Shown in pieces: positions 7,086-14,532 of a DNA stretch of 14,834 nt. Below the pieces are notes generated by a model. That model was not told the origin of the DNA. It saw only the letters and a program-made list of their open reading frames with translations, and searched no databases. Every line of letters starts with the position of its first letter. Position 1 is the first letter of the stretch. Source of the DNA: Caldimicrobium thiodismutans (GTDB lineage: Bacteria > Desulfobacterota > Thermodesulfobacteria > Thermodesulfobacteriales > Thermodesulfobacteriaceae); assembly GCA_002877875.1 (NCBI GenBank), contig PNIE01000040.1:1-14834 (forward strand). The letters run 5' to 3'. The position numbers and the translations under genes were made by a program.

Positions 7086-8217
7086 AAGACTAATAAAAAT
7101 TCTTGTGGTTGATGATGATGTAATTATAAGGGAAAGTATTTCAGAAATTCTTAAGGAGGAAGGCTATGCAGTAGAAACAGCAGAAAATGGAAAAGAGGCC
7201 CTTGAAAAATTTGATAAATTCAAGCCTGATATAATTATCACTGACTTTGTTATGCCTGAAATGGATGGCATTACCCTTTGCAAGATCCTCAAAAATAATC
7301 CTGAAACCATAGACACAGGGATAATTTTAATTACTGGGGTTAATGATTTAGAGACAAGAATTAAGGGGCTTTCAGCAGGAGCTGATGACTTCTTAAGTAA
7401 ACCTATTATGATCCCAGAACTAAAGGCAAGAATTAGATCTTTAAGCAAAGTCAAATTCTATCATGACTTTCTTAAAGATTACCAAAAGAGGCTTGAAGAA
7501 GAGGTTGAAAGAAAAAGCGCTCAGTTACTAAAAGCTAATCTTGAACTGCAAATTGCTCTTTCTGAAATAAAAGAGCTTTCTCTTGAGATTATTTTTCGCT
7601 TAGCTAAAGCTGCAGAATATAGAGATGAGCACACTGGTTATCACATTCAAAGAGTTTCTCACTATTGTGTAGCCATAGGAACGCATCTTGGTTTAGATAA
7701 TGAGGCCTTGGAGGTGTTAAAATATGCCTCTCCTCTTCATGATATTGGGAAGCTTGGCATTCCTGATGCTATTCTTTTAAAACCAGGAGCTTTAACCAAG
7801 GAAGAGTGGGAAATTATGAAATTACATACCATCATTGGGGCCCAAATCCTTTCTGGATCAAAAATCAGATATCTTAAAGCTGCAGAAAAGATTGCCCTTT
7901 ATCATCATGAAAAATGGGATGGAACAGGTTATCCTGAAGGCTTAAAGGGAGAAAAAATTCCCCTTTTTGCAAGAATAACTGCCATAGCTGATGTCTTCGA
8001 CGCTTTAACTACTGATAGACCTTATCGTAAGGCTTTATCAGTAGAGGATGCTTTACAAATCATAAAAAATGAACGGGGCTCTCATTTTGACCCTCAGATT
8101 GTAGACATCTTTTTTAAAATCAAAGAGGAAATCCTCTCTATAAAAGAGCTTTTCAAAGATGAAACGGAAATTCCCCATTTGTTTAAACTCAAAAATCTTT
8201 TGTCCCAGAAGTCGTAA
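7060..8217 (+). CDS. Response regulator with REC and HD-GYP domains, c-di-GMP phosphodiesterase
   Basis: 385 aa. REC domain about 12-128: acidic pair in VVDDD (18-20), phospho-acceptor Asp62 in IITDFVMPEMDG, and Lys114 in SKP. A coiled linker follows (about 135-175). HD-GYP domain about 178-375: DEHTGYHIQRVSHY (189-202), HDIGKLGIPD with His227-Asp228, HHEKWDGTGYPEGL with GYP at 290-292, and the IADVFDALTTDRPYR helix. All metal and c-di-GMP signature residues are present, so it should hydrolyse c-di-GMP when phosphorylated by a histidine kinase not in the window. It resembles the RpfG class. The ATG lies inside the end of mobA, with only AAGG as ribosome-binding sequence, suggesting coupling; no in-frame ATG, GTG or TTG is seen among the next codons. 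Its 3' end overlaps the opposing DUF72 gene by 29 nt. Confidence 0.93.
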   Translation: MFFTPEKFERLIKILVVDDDVIIRESISEILKEEGYAVETAENGKEALEKFDKFKPDIIITDFVMPEMDGITLCKILKNNPETIDTGIILITGVNDLETRIKGLSAGADDFLSKPIMIPELKARIRSLSKVKFYHDFLKDYQKRLEEEVERKSAQLLKANLELQIALSEIKELSLEIIFRLAKAAEYRDEHTGYHIQRVSHYCVAIGTHLGLDNEALEVLKYASPLHDIGKLGIPDAILLKPGALTKEEWEIMKLHTIIGAQILSGSKIRYLKAAEKIALYHHEKWDGTGYPEGLKGEKIPLFARITAIADVFDALTTDRPYRKALSVEDALQIIKNERGSHFDPQIVDIFFKIKEEILSIKELFKDETEIPHLFKLKNLLSQKS

Positions 8218-8953
8218 TATTATTCACTTTATTTTTTAATTTCTCCTGTAGGGTGAGAGCGTTGGTTATGGCATAACCACGGGCGGTATTATCGAAATAA
8301 ACAAAGACCTCTTTCACTTTAAAACGGTGGATAAGCTGAACTATTTTTTCCAGATCTTCCTCTTCATAATTTGACACATAAAGCTCAGGAGAGCCATGCA
8401 ATCTTAGATATAAAAAATCAACCGTTTGAACCTCATACCAGGAAGGGTATCTTTTACCACAATCGGAAAAACAAAGACAAACCCCATAACTTTTTAAAAG
8501 TTGAATGAATTCTTCATTATGAAAACTTTGATGCCTTATCTCTATGACACAGCGATATTTATCTACAGGAAGAAGCTTTAAAAAAGCCTCTATAAGATTT
8601 TTTTCATAGGGTAAAGAAGGAGGAAGTTGAAAAAGAAGAACTCCTGCTTTTTCTTTAAGAGGGGAGATGCTTTTTAGAAAGGCTTGAAGAGGTTCTTCAA
8701 CCTCTTTTAATCTTTTTATATGGGTAATTATTTTAGGTGCTTTAACAGAAAAGACAAAGTGAGGAGGGGTTTCTTCATACCATTTGATAAAGGTTGAGGG
8801 CCTTGGTGTGCGATAAAAAGTAGCATTGATTTCCACCGTGTTTAGATAAGTACTGTAAAATTTTAACCAATCTTTGGGCTTCAATTCAGGAGGATAAAAA
8901 AGGCCTTTAAAGGAGTAATAACTCCAACCAGAGGTCCCTATATAATACTTCAT
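8189..8953 (-). CDS. DUF72 family protein (YecE-like, TIM-barrel fold)
   Basis: 254 aa, full length for DUF72. Hallmarks: the start IGTSGWSYYSFKGLFYP, LNTVEINATFYRTP (about 37-50), the FVFSVKAPKIITHIKRL strand and helix, GVLLFQLPPSL, CVIEIRHQSF, the LYLRLHGSPELY segment, and VFVYFDNTARGYAITNA near the end. The family is widespread, its biochemical role is not established, and no reaction is claimed here. It is last in the pgi-hemB-rlpA-rnc operon, beginning 5 nt after the rnc stop. The ATG lacks a recognisable Shine-Dalgarno (an A/T run precedes it), so translation may rely on coupling. Its last codons overlap the HD-GYP gene on the opposite strand, so the two transcripts are complementary at their ends. 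Confidence 0.92.
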   Translation of the reverse strand: MKYYIGTSGWSYYSFKGLFYPPELKPKDWLKFYSTYLNTVEINATFYRTPRPSTFIKWYEETPPHFVFSVKAPKIITHIKRLKEVEEPLQAFLKSISPLKEKAGVLLFQLPPSLPYEKNLIEAFLKLLPVDKYRCVIEIRHQSFHNEEFIQLLKSYGVCLCFSDCGKRYPSWYEVQTVDFLYLRLHGSPELYVSNYEEEDLEKIVQLIHRFKVKEVFVYFDNTARGYAITNALTLQEKLKNKVNNITTSGTKDF

Positions 8954-8958
8954 CTTTT

Positions 8959-9660
8959 TTATATTTTTTTAAATTTCTTAAGTTTAAATAAGGCCTTTTT
9001 GGCAGCAAGATTTTCTGCTTCTTTACGAGATAATCCCTTAGCGGTAGCTAAGACTTCTTCTCCTACCTTAACAGCAATTTCAATTTCTGGCTTATGCGGA
9101 GGCCCCTTAATTTCAACTATTTCATAAATAGGTATTACACCTCTTTCCTTTTGTAAAAATTCCTGAAGCTTAGTCTTATAATCCGATAAAAGGGAAGCTC
9201 TCATGGTCTTTAAATATTTACCAAATAAACTTCTTACTACTTCACAGGCCTTCTCAAGCCCTTGGTCAAGATAAATAGCTCCAATTATAGCTTCAAGGGC
9301 TCTTCCAGCCATATTAAGTTTACTTTTCATCTCAAGGGCTTTCTCTCTCCTTCCCATTAATAAAAAATCAAGAATCCCAAGCTTTTCTGCCACTTTTATA
9401 AGCCTTTCTTTACAAACAAGGTAAGATCTCTTTTTGGTAAGATCTCCCTCCCGATCCTGTGGAAATTTCTCATAAAGCAGAAGAGAAATACAGAGATTTA
9501 AGACGGCATCTCCAATAAACTCAAGCTTTTCATTATCCTCAGAAACCTCCTCTCGGTGAGCTATCCTATAAGAACTGTGGGTTAGGGCTCTTTTTAAGAG
9601 TTCTTTCTTTTGAAAGGTTATCCCAAGTCTTTTCTCAAGCTCTTCTAAATCTTTTTCCAT
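8959..9660 (-). CDS. rnc: Ribonuclease III
   Basis: 233 aa, normal length. RNase III cleaves double-stranded RNA as a dimer, in rRNA maturation and mRNA turnover. The catalytic domain carries the signature NEKLEFIGDAVL with Glu44, Glu47 and Asp51, then EGDLTKKRSYLV, and ALEAIIGAIYLDQG with Glu123 matching E. coli Glu117. The dsRNA-binding domain (about 160-227) is complete and ends in the usual KEAENLAAKKAL helix. Oddity: the residue three before Glu123 is Arg120 (context AGRALE), where E. coli has Asp114 and most homologues an acidic residue. The DNA reads AGA clearly. Activity may therefore be altered. The ATG lies 6 nt beyond the rlpA stop, without a clear Shine-Dalgarno. The family call is firm; full activity is less so. 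Confidence 0.95.
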   Translation of the reverse strand: MEKDLEELEKRLGITFQKKELLKRALTHSSYRIAHREEVSEDNEKLEFIGDAVLNLCISLLLYEKFPQDREGDLTKKRSYLVCKERLIKVAEKLGILDFLLMGRREKALEMKSKLNMAGRALEAIIGAIYLDQGLEKACEVVRSLFGKYLKTMRASLLSDYKTKLQEFLQKERGVIPIYEIVEIKGPPHKPEIEIAVKVGEEVLATAKGLSRKEAENLAAKKALFKLKKFKKI

Positions 9661-9666
9661 GAAATT

Positions 9667-10419
9667 TTATTTAGCCACTAAAAAGGCAGTTCTAAAACCT
9701 TCGGCTTTTAGCTTTTCTGCAAGAGCTCGTGCCTTATAGAGATCATCGGAAAGATAGATCTGAACCCTGTAGAGAAGACCTTTTTGAGGATCTTGATAGG
9801 GCTCAATCTCAACTTGTTCAAATTGTCTTTCCAGTTCAAGCTTATACCTCAGGGCATTGCTGTAAATTTTAAAAGCCCCAACCTGGAGATAAAATTTGTT
9901 AAATCTAAAATTGGGGACATTTTTATAGACGAGGGTATTTCCCTGATATTCTCCCTCTGAGAGGGCAATAATTTTTACTTTAGCAAGCCCTTTTCCTATA
10001 ATTCCTAGCTCTCTTGCTGCAGCATAGCTTAAATCTATGCATCTTTCCCCGACAAAGGGCCCTCTATCATTTATCCTTACCACAAGTTCTCTTCCATTTT
10101 CCAGATTTTTCACAAGCACATAGGTTCCAAGAGGCAATAATTTGTGGGCGGCGCTAAATTCATACATATTAAAAATCTCTCCACTTGAGGTCTCCTGTCC
10201 GTGAAAACCAGGGCCATACCAGGAGGCCAGGCATTCCTCTTCATAACCCTCTGCACTGGGAAGAGGATAATAGGTCTGTCCATTAATAGTGTAAGGCTTC
10301 ATCCACCCTGGAAGGGGCCTGGAAATCTCCTTAGAAGGCGGAGGTAAATAGGGCTCTTTGGGAGGTCTAGCACACCCAGCCACTATAAGAGCCAAAAGGA
10401 GTATTAAAAATCCCCTCAC
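9667..10419 (-). CDS. rlpA: RlpA-family septal lipoprotein with double-psi barrel and SPOR domain
   Basis: 250 aa from the chosen GTG. Signal peptide MRGFLILLLALIVAGC gives a lipobox VAGC with Cys16, so a lipoprotein. Residues about 62-150 form the RlpA double-psi beta-barrel: CLASWYGPGFHGQETSSGE, AAHKLLPLGTYVLVKNL, VVRINDRGPF (Asp118 at the catalytic position) and CIDLSYAAARELG. Residues about 175-250 are a SPOR domain (FYLQVGAFKIYSNA), which binds denuded septal peptidoglycan. Some RlpA proteins are lytic transglycosylases. Start: the frame remains open to a TTG at 10461, but that adds 14 residues (MLKGWQKFCIKSPK) overlapping hemB and would put a Cys and Pro-containing stretch before the signal peptide. 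The GTG at 10419 lies 1 nt after the hemB stop and yields a regular signal peptide. Part of the pgi operon. Confidence 0.93.
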   Translation of the reverse strand: MRGFLILLLALIVAGCARPPKEPYLPPPSKEISRPLPGWMKPYTINGQTYYPLPSAEGYEEECLASWYGPGFHGQETSSGEIFNMYEFSAAHKLLPLGTYVLVKNLENGRELVVRINDRGPFVGERCIDLSYAAARELGIIGKGLAKVKIIALSEGEYQGNTLVYKNVPNFRFNKFYLQVGAFKIYSNALRYKLELERQFEQVEIEPYQDPQKGLLYRVQIYLSDDLYKARALAEKLKAEGFRTAFLVAK

Positions 10420-10420
10420 C

Positions 10421-11401
10421 TTAGGGCTCTTTATGCAAAATTTCTGCCATCCTTTTAGCAAAATAGGTAATGATTAAATCTGCCCCTGCTCTTTTTATGC
10501 TAATAAGAGATTCTATCATCACCTTTTCCTCATCAAGAAAACCAAGTTTTGCTGCTGCTTTAATCATAGCATATTCACCACTCACTTGATAGGCAGCAAT
10601 GGGATGATAAAGGTTTTCTCTAAGCATCTTAATAATATCCAAATAGGGCATAGCAGGCTTTACCATTATAATATCGGCACCTTCTTCAACATCCATTAAA
10701 GCCTCCCGCATAGCCTCTCTTGCATTAGCTGGATCCATCTGATAGGAGCGCCTGTCACCAAATTGGGGAGCAGACTCAGCTGCCTCTCTAAAAGGTCCAT
10801 AGAAGGAACTGCAGTATTTTACTGCATAGCTCATAATAGCTACTTGGGGAAACCCTGCCTCATCTAAAGCTTCCCTAATGCGGGAAACCCTTCCATCCAT
10901 CATATCGGAAGGAGCCACCCAATCCGCACCTGCTTTAGCATGAGAAACAGCAATTCGTGCAAGCTGCTCTAAAGTTAAATCGTTATCTACTTCTCCATTT
11001 TTAATAATCCCACAATGTCCGTGAGAAGTATATTCACACATACAAACATCAGTTATAATTACTGCCTCTGGAAACTTATCCTTCAAAGCCTTTACAGCCC
11101 TTTGAATAATTCCCTCCTTGGCATAGGCTGAACTACCTACCTCATCCTTCTTTCCAGGAATACCAAAAAGAAGAAAAGCCTTAATTCCAAGATCAAGAGC
11201 CTCTTTAACTTCAGAGAAAACTCTGTCTATGGAAAACCGATAGATCCCAGGCATAGATCTAATTTCCTCTTTTATCCCTTTTCCCTCAACAATAAAAAGA
11301 GGATAAATAAAATCATCAACCGAGAGTCTTGTTTCCCTAACAAGGGATCTTACAGCCTCATTTCTTCTGAGTCTTCTTGCTCTGTATTGAGGAAACATCA
11401 C
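10421..11401 (-). CDS. hemB: Delta-aminolevulinic acid dehydratase (porphobilinogen synthase)
   Basis: 326 aa, typical length. It condenses two 5-aminolevulinate molecules to porphobilinogen in tetrapyrrole (heme, siroheme, corrin) synthesis. The zinc-site cysteines are present in TDVCMCEYTSHGHCG (Cys120, Cys122, Cys130), so this is the zinc-dependent class rather than the Asp-rich magnesium class. The two Schiff-base lysines are Lys195 in YAVKYCSSFYGPFREA and Lys248 in IIMVKPAMPYLD. The N-terminus FPQYRARRLRRNEAVRSLVRET matches the family. The start is GTG at 11401, seven nt after AAGGAGG (11409-11415) that overlaps the pgi stop; the adjacent ATG at 11398 is an almost equal alternative. Other heme genes are absent from the window, so the gene is grouped with unrelated functions. 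Confidence 0.97.
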   Translation of the reverse strand: MMFPQYRARRLRRNEAVRSLVRETRLSVDDFIYPLFIVEGKGIKEEIRSMPGIYRFSIDRVFSEVKEALDLGIKAFLLFGIPGKKDEVGSSAYAKEGIIQRAVKALKDKFPEAVIITDVCMCEYTSHGHCGIIKNGEVDNDLTLEQLARIAVSHAKAGADWVAPSDMMDGRVSRIREALDEAGFPQVAIMSYAVKYCSSFYGPFREAAESAPQFGDRRSYQMDPANAREAMREALMDVEEGADIIMVKPAMPYLDIIKMLRENLYHPIAAYQVSGEYAMIKAAAKLGFLDEEKVMIESLISIKRAGADLIITYFAKRMAEILHKEP

Positions 11402-11414
11402 GGCAAGGCCTCCT

Positions 11415-13133
11415 TTATGAACTTAAAGCATTTTTAATAAGCTCGTAAACAATCTTTAAATCCTCTTTATAGTCGTTGAAAAGATGAATCAATAAAACAG
11501 GCTTTTCCCTTTCCACCAGGGCCTTAAAATCTCCGTAGGCCTGAGCAAATTGTTGATCCCAAAAAGTATATCCCTCCTCAGGGATGACTTGAGATTCATC
11601 CCTTCCTCTTCTTGTAAAGATCATAAAACGGGCAAGAGGAGGTCCACCTTTAAAAAGCTGACCGGTAGAATGAAGATACCTTGGCCCAAAACCAAAAACA
11701 GTAGCACAATTCTTTTTTTCTCTTATGAGGGTTCTTATATCTCTTATAATATTTTCAACCTCCTCCTCATAGGGAAGATAGGCAAGTAATCCCACATAGA
11801 TCCAAGGGGCAAAATCTGAGAAAAATTTTTTAATAAGGGCAGAAAGCTTAGGATATTCTGCACTTAAGGTCTTTTCATAATAAAAACCAAGGCCTGTATC
11901 ATTATCCACATATAGCTCAAGACCAAAATCTTTTTCCTTCTTAAATTTTTCAAGGAGCTCCTTAGTTTTTTCTTTAGTTAGAACCACATCCGGTTCATCA
12001 AAGGGGTTCACCCCCATAAAATAGCCTGAAAGAGCAGTGGCCAACATGAATCTAAAGGCCTCCCCAAAAATTTCATACCTATCTTCAAGGACAATCTGCT
12101 TGATTCTGAAGCCCTCCTCTTTCAAATCCGTTATCAAGCGATGATACAATTTTTCTCTTCCTCTAAGAGTAAGGTAGATAAAGGATCTATCTGAGGCATA
12201 AACTGTAGGCGAACCTGGGGATTCTCCCACAACAGGAATAACCCCTGCCCCATTTTTCCCAAGGCTTTCAGCTATAAGCTGTTCAATCCAAAGAGCAAAA
12301 GGTTTAAGTAAGGGATCAACGATAAAGGTCAACTTATCCTGCCCAAGGATATAAGACTCTGTTATAAATTCGGCAAGATTAGCCGAAAGATTATATTCCC
12401 AGGGAATACCTGGTTCACAGGCTGAATACATCTCCTTAGCATAATGAAGGGCCTTATTTAGATCAAGCCCCATAAGGGCTGCTGGAAGAAAACCAATCTC
12501 TGTTAGGGCTGCATATCTTCCCCCTACAAAAGGTGGATGATGAACTACCTTTCGAAAACCAAGGGAAAGAGCTACTTTTTCAAGAGATGAACCTGGATCA
12601 GTTAGAGCTACAAAATGCTCTTCTGGCTTAGAAGTTAGGGCCTTAACCTTTTCCCAAAAATACTTAAAATGGGAAAGGGTTTCAAGAGTAGTCCCTGATT
12701 TTGAGGCAATTACTATAAGGGTTTCTTTAAGGGGAAGACCCTCAGCCTCTCTTATATGAAAAGGATCATTAGTATCAAGCACATAAAGAGAAGGATAACC
12801 CTCTTTCGGGGAAAAAATTTGAGACAAGACATAAGGAAAAAGAGCTGAACCACCCATTCCACACCAAAGAACATATTTAAAACGGTCTCTCACCTCCTCT
12901 GCAAAGGCCCTTAAATCCTCAAGCTTTGGTTCAATATACTTATATCCCTCAACCCAATCAAGGCGCTCCCTAATCTTTTTCTTGCTCACTGGATCAAGAG
13001 TAAAAAGCTCAGCATCCTTCTCAAAAAGCCTGTTGATAATCCTTTCTTTTTCCTCTTCAGAAAGCTTGGAAGGCCTTTTAATAATACCAAATTCTCCGTA
13101 GGTTCTCACAATCTTTGGAAAGCCTTTTTCCAT
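11415..13133 (-). CDS. pgi: Glucose-6-phosphate isomerase, long form
   Basis: 572 aa. It interconverts glucose 6-phosphate and fructose 6-phosphate in glycolysis and gluconeogenesis. Two SIS-type sugar-phosphate halves are visible: LWCGMGGSAL (89-98), IVIASKSGTTLETL (140-153), GGRYAALTEIGFLPAAL (204-220), and the catalytic-region KNGAGVIPVVGE (293-304). The C-terminal part carries GVNPFDEPDV (374-383) and GPRYLHSTGQLFKGGP (483-498). These segments and the length resemble the isomerase half of transaldolase/PGI fusion proteins more than the shorter 450-aa bacterial PGI; here no transaldolase domain is attached. ATG with TAAGGAG six nt upstream and a strong promoter. First gene of the operon leading to hemB, rlpA, rnc and DUF72. 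Confidence 0.93.
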   Translation of the reverse strand: MEKGFPKIVRTYGEFGIIKRPSKLSEEEKERIINRLFEKDAELFTLDPVSKKKIRERLDWVEGYKYIEPKLEDLRAFAEEVRDRFKYVLWCGMGGSALFPYVLSQIFSPKEGYPSLYVLDTNDPFHIREAEGLPLKETLIVIASKSGTTLETLSHFKYFWEKVKALTSKPEEHFVALTDPGSSLEKVALSLGFRKVVHHPPFVGGRYAALTEIGFLPAALMGLDLNKALHYAKEMYSACEPGIPWEYNLSANLAEFITESYILGQDKLTFIVDPLLKPFALWIEQLIAESLGKNGAGVIPVVGESPGSPTVYASDRSFIYLTLRGREKLYHRLITDLKEEGFRIKQIVLEDRYEIFGEAFRFMLATALSGYFMGVNPFDEPDVVLTKEKTKELLEKFKKEKDFGLELYVDNDTGLGFYYEKTLSAEYPKLSALIKKFFSDFAPWIYVGLLAYLPYEEEVENIIRDIRTLIREKKNCATVFGFGPRYLHSTGQLFKGGPPLARFMIFTRRGRDESQVIPEEGYTFWDQQFAQAYGDFKALVEREKPVLLIHLFNDYKEDLKIVYELIKNALSS

Positions 13134-13166
13134 AAAAAACTCCTTATTTAAGAGATTTATTGAAAG

Positions 13167-13194
13167 ATTATAGCATAATCTCCTCTCTTGACAA
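13167..13194 (-). promoter_or_regulatory. Strong extended -10 promoter of the pgi operon
   Basis: Read on the minus strand: TTGTCA at 13194-13189, a 16-nt spacer, TATAAT at 13172-13167, preceded by TGC for an extended -10. The -10 is consensus and the -35 has one mismatch. Transcription would start near 13160, with a leader of about 27 nt holding the TAAGGAG of pgi. The four downstream genes have no comparable spacers, so this is probably the main promoter for all five. Confidence 0.75.
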
Positions 13195-13436
13195 ATTAAT
13201 GTATGGGCAGAATTAACTATAGCTCAAAAGGAGCTGGCTGAAGTGTAGAATAGAAACAAAGAGAGATAAACAAAAGTGGGAAAGGAAATATAGGCAAAGA
13301 TAGGCATTCGTTAAGGCTCAAAAGTGATTACCCTCGGAAGATTTGCTCTTTGAAAGAAAAGAAACCACTTAACCAGCCTAAATCTGGTGCTGAAGCTTTT
13401 CAAGGCACATACTATATAGCTTAACACCCTCATACT
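13195..13436. other. Spacer between pgi promoter and HPP gene, no gene seen
   Basis: I see no convincing gene here. It contains small structures only: AGCTC-AAAAG-GAGCT (13221-13235, 5-bp stem), a 7-bp direct repeat ATAGGCA at 13290 and 13300, a 9-bp repeat GCTCAAAAG at 13222 and 13317, and an ACCAG/CTGGT inverted repeat at about 13372-13388. On the minus strand that last one is followed by a T-rich stretch (GGTTTCTTTTCTTTC) and could be a weak terminator for the HPP transcript. A 20-codon frame (13378-13440) starts as ATGA overlapping the HPP stop but is probably chance. Confidence 0.35.
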
Positions 13437-13982
13437 TCATAACCAGTACTCTGGATACCTTCTGTTTGGGGATAGATTATTTACCAGAAGGGCGACGATG
13501 AGTAAAATAATTGCACCCAGACCAGATGGGATCAATGCATAAAGGAATCCAAGTTTATGAATCTTCTCTCCACCGATAACAGCAATAAGAGCTGTGGCAC
13601 CACCAGGTGGATGGAGTGTCTTTGTAAGGAGCATTACCACTATGGCCATTGAGACAGCCAGTGCTGAAGCTAGCCAAAGGTGTTCTGGAAATAATTTGTA
13701 ACTCATCACTCCGATTAGGGCTGACAGGATATGACCTCCCACAAGATTCCTTGGCTGAGCAAGAGGGCTCTTTATTGCAGCATATACAAGTACTGCAGAT
13801 GCGCCGTGGGGGCCAATTATAAGAGTAAGATCCCTTGGCTCAAAATAATGAGATGAAAGATAACCTAATAAAGCTATCCCTGTAAAGGAGCCAATAAAGG
13901 ACCAGAGGACCTCACTCAGCAGCACTCCCGGAGTTTTTTTACCTCTACCCTTGAACTTTGAAAAAAATTCATTTATTTTCAC
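13437..13982 (-). CDS. HPP family integral membrane protein
   Basis: 181 aa from the chosen start. Hydrophobic segments lie at about 20-43, 52-71, 79-98, 101-121 and 141-169 (numbering from GTG shifts these by two). The family motif LHPPGGATAL is present after the fourth segment, as are GPHGASAVL and SPLAQPRNLVGGH, both conserved in HPP proteins. HPP proteins have been linked to nitrite transport in plastids and cyanobacteria; function here is not proven. Start: the frame begins with TTG at 13988, only 3 nt from GAGGG; the GTG at 13982 is 9 nt from it and is preferred. It overlaps the upstream CBS gene by 14 nt. Related proteins fuse HPP to CBS domains, so the pair likely acts together. Gln is encoded by CAG and ATA, AGG and GTG are frequent, unlike neighbours, suggesting transfer. 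Confidence 0.88.
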   Translation of the reverse strand: MKINEFFSKFKGRGKKTPGVLLSEVLWSFIGSFTGIALLGYLSSHYFEPRDLTLIIGPHGASAVLVYAAIKSPLAQPRNLVGGHILSALIGVMSYKLFPEHLWLASALAVSMAIVVMLLTKTLHPPGGATALIAVIGGEKIHKLGFLYALIPSGLGAIILLIVALLVNNLSPNRRYPEYWL

Positions 13983-14508
13983 TGGCAAAAGCCCTCACTA
14001 TATCCTGCCTTGAAATAATCCCTATGAGTCTATTATCTTTATCAACCACAGGAAGTCTCTTAATCCTCTTCTGCTCAAATATGATTGCCACATCCCGGAT
14101 GTCAGCATCAGGACCTATCGTAATCACAGGGGAGGTCATTATATCCTTAACCTTTATCTCTGAGATCTTTTCCTCGAGCCTTTTCGGCACAGGCTCACCA
14201 ATAAGGTGTCTTACAATCTCTTTAAAGGAAAGTTTTCTGCCAGGAGCCATCTGGGAAAGGATATCTGCCTCCGTAACTATCCCTATAACCCTGTTCTGAG
14301 CATCTACCACAGGCAAACCACTTATTCCCTTCTCAGAAAGAATAGAAACTACTTCCTTAAGGGAGGCTTCTTCTCTTACAGCTATAACCTTTTCTGTCAT
14401 CACATCTCTTACAGTAAGCTTTCCTCTGAGTCTTCTTTTTGCATGCTCCAGCGCAAGAGTAAATATCTCTTTTAGGTCTTCCTCTGTGATATCAATATAG
14501 GTCCTCAT
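13969..14508 (-). CDS. Protein with two CBS domains, partner of the HPP membrane protein
   Basis: 179 aa. CBS domain 1 covers about 31-88 (VRDVMTEKVIAV, GISGLPVVD, VIGIVTEADIL); CBS domain 2 covers about 119-175 (VKDIMTSPVITIGPDADI, RIKRLPVVDKDNRLIGIISRQDI). Such pairs (Bateman modules) bind adenosine nucleotides and regulate attached or partner proteins. No catalytic domain is present. It overlaps the HPP gene and probably senses energy state for it. The ATG at 14508 has no close Shine-Dalgarno. A perfect AGGAGG precedes an in-frame ATG 45 nt upstream (14553), but that frame hits TAA after six codons, then continues plausibly as DIREALKEM into this ORF. The original gene may have begun there and be shortened by a nonsense change. 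All four Gln codons are CAG, unlike the CAA-rich neighbours. Confidence 0.87.
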   Translation of the reverse strand: MRTYIDITEEDLKEIFTLALEHAKRRLRGKLTVRDVMTEKVIAVREEASLKEVVSILSEKGISGLPVVDAQNRVIGIVTEADILSQMAPGRKLSFKEIVRHLIGEPVPKRLEEKISEIKVKDIMTSPVITIGPDADIRDVAIIFEQKRIKRLPVVDKDNRLIGIISRQDIVRAFASENK

Positions 14509-14532
14509 CTCTTTTAGAGCTTCCCTTATGTC

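Noticed and set aside
8263..8279. Near-perfect palindrome TGGTTATG-g-CATAACCA near the convergent gene ends.
   Set aside because: It lies within the DUF72 coding sequence and no T-run follows on either strand, so it is not supported as a terminator.
13188..13216. TTGACA on the plus strand as a possible rightward promoter.
   Set aside because: No acceptable -10 lies at 16-18 nt and no gene is downstream on that strand. The bases are explained by the minus-strand -35 of pgi.
13378..13440. 20-codon minus-strand frame starting ATGA over the HPP stop.
   Set aside because: It has no good ribosome-binding site, no recognisable sequence and a length expected by chance.
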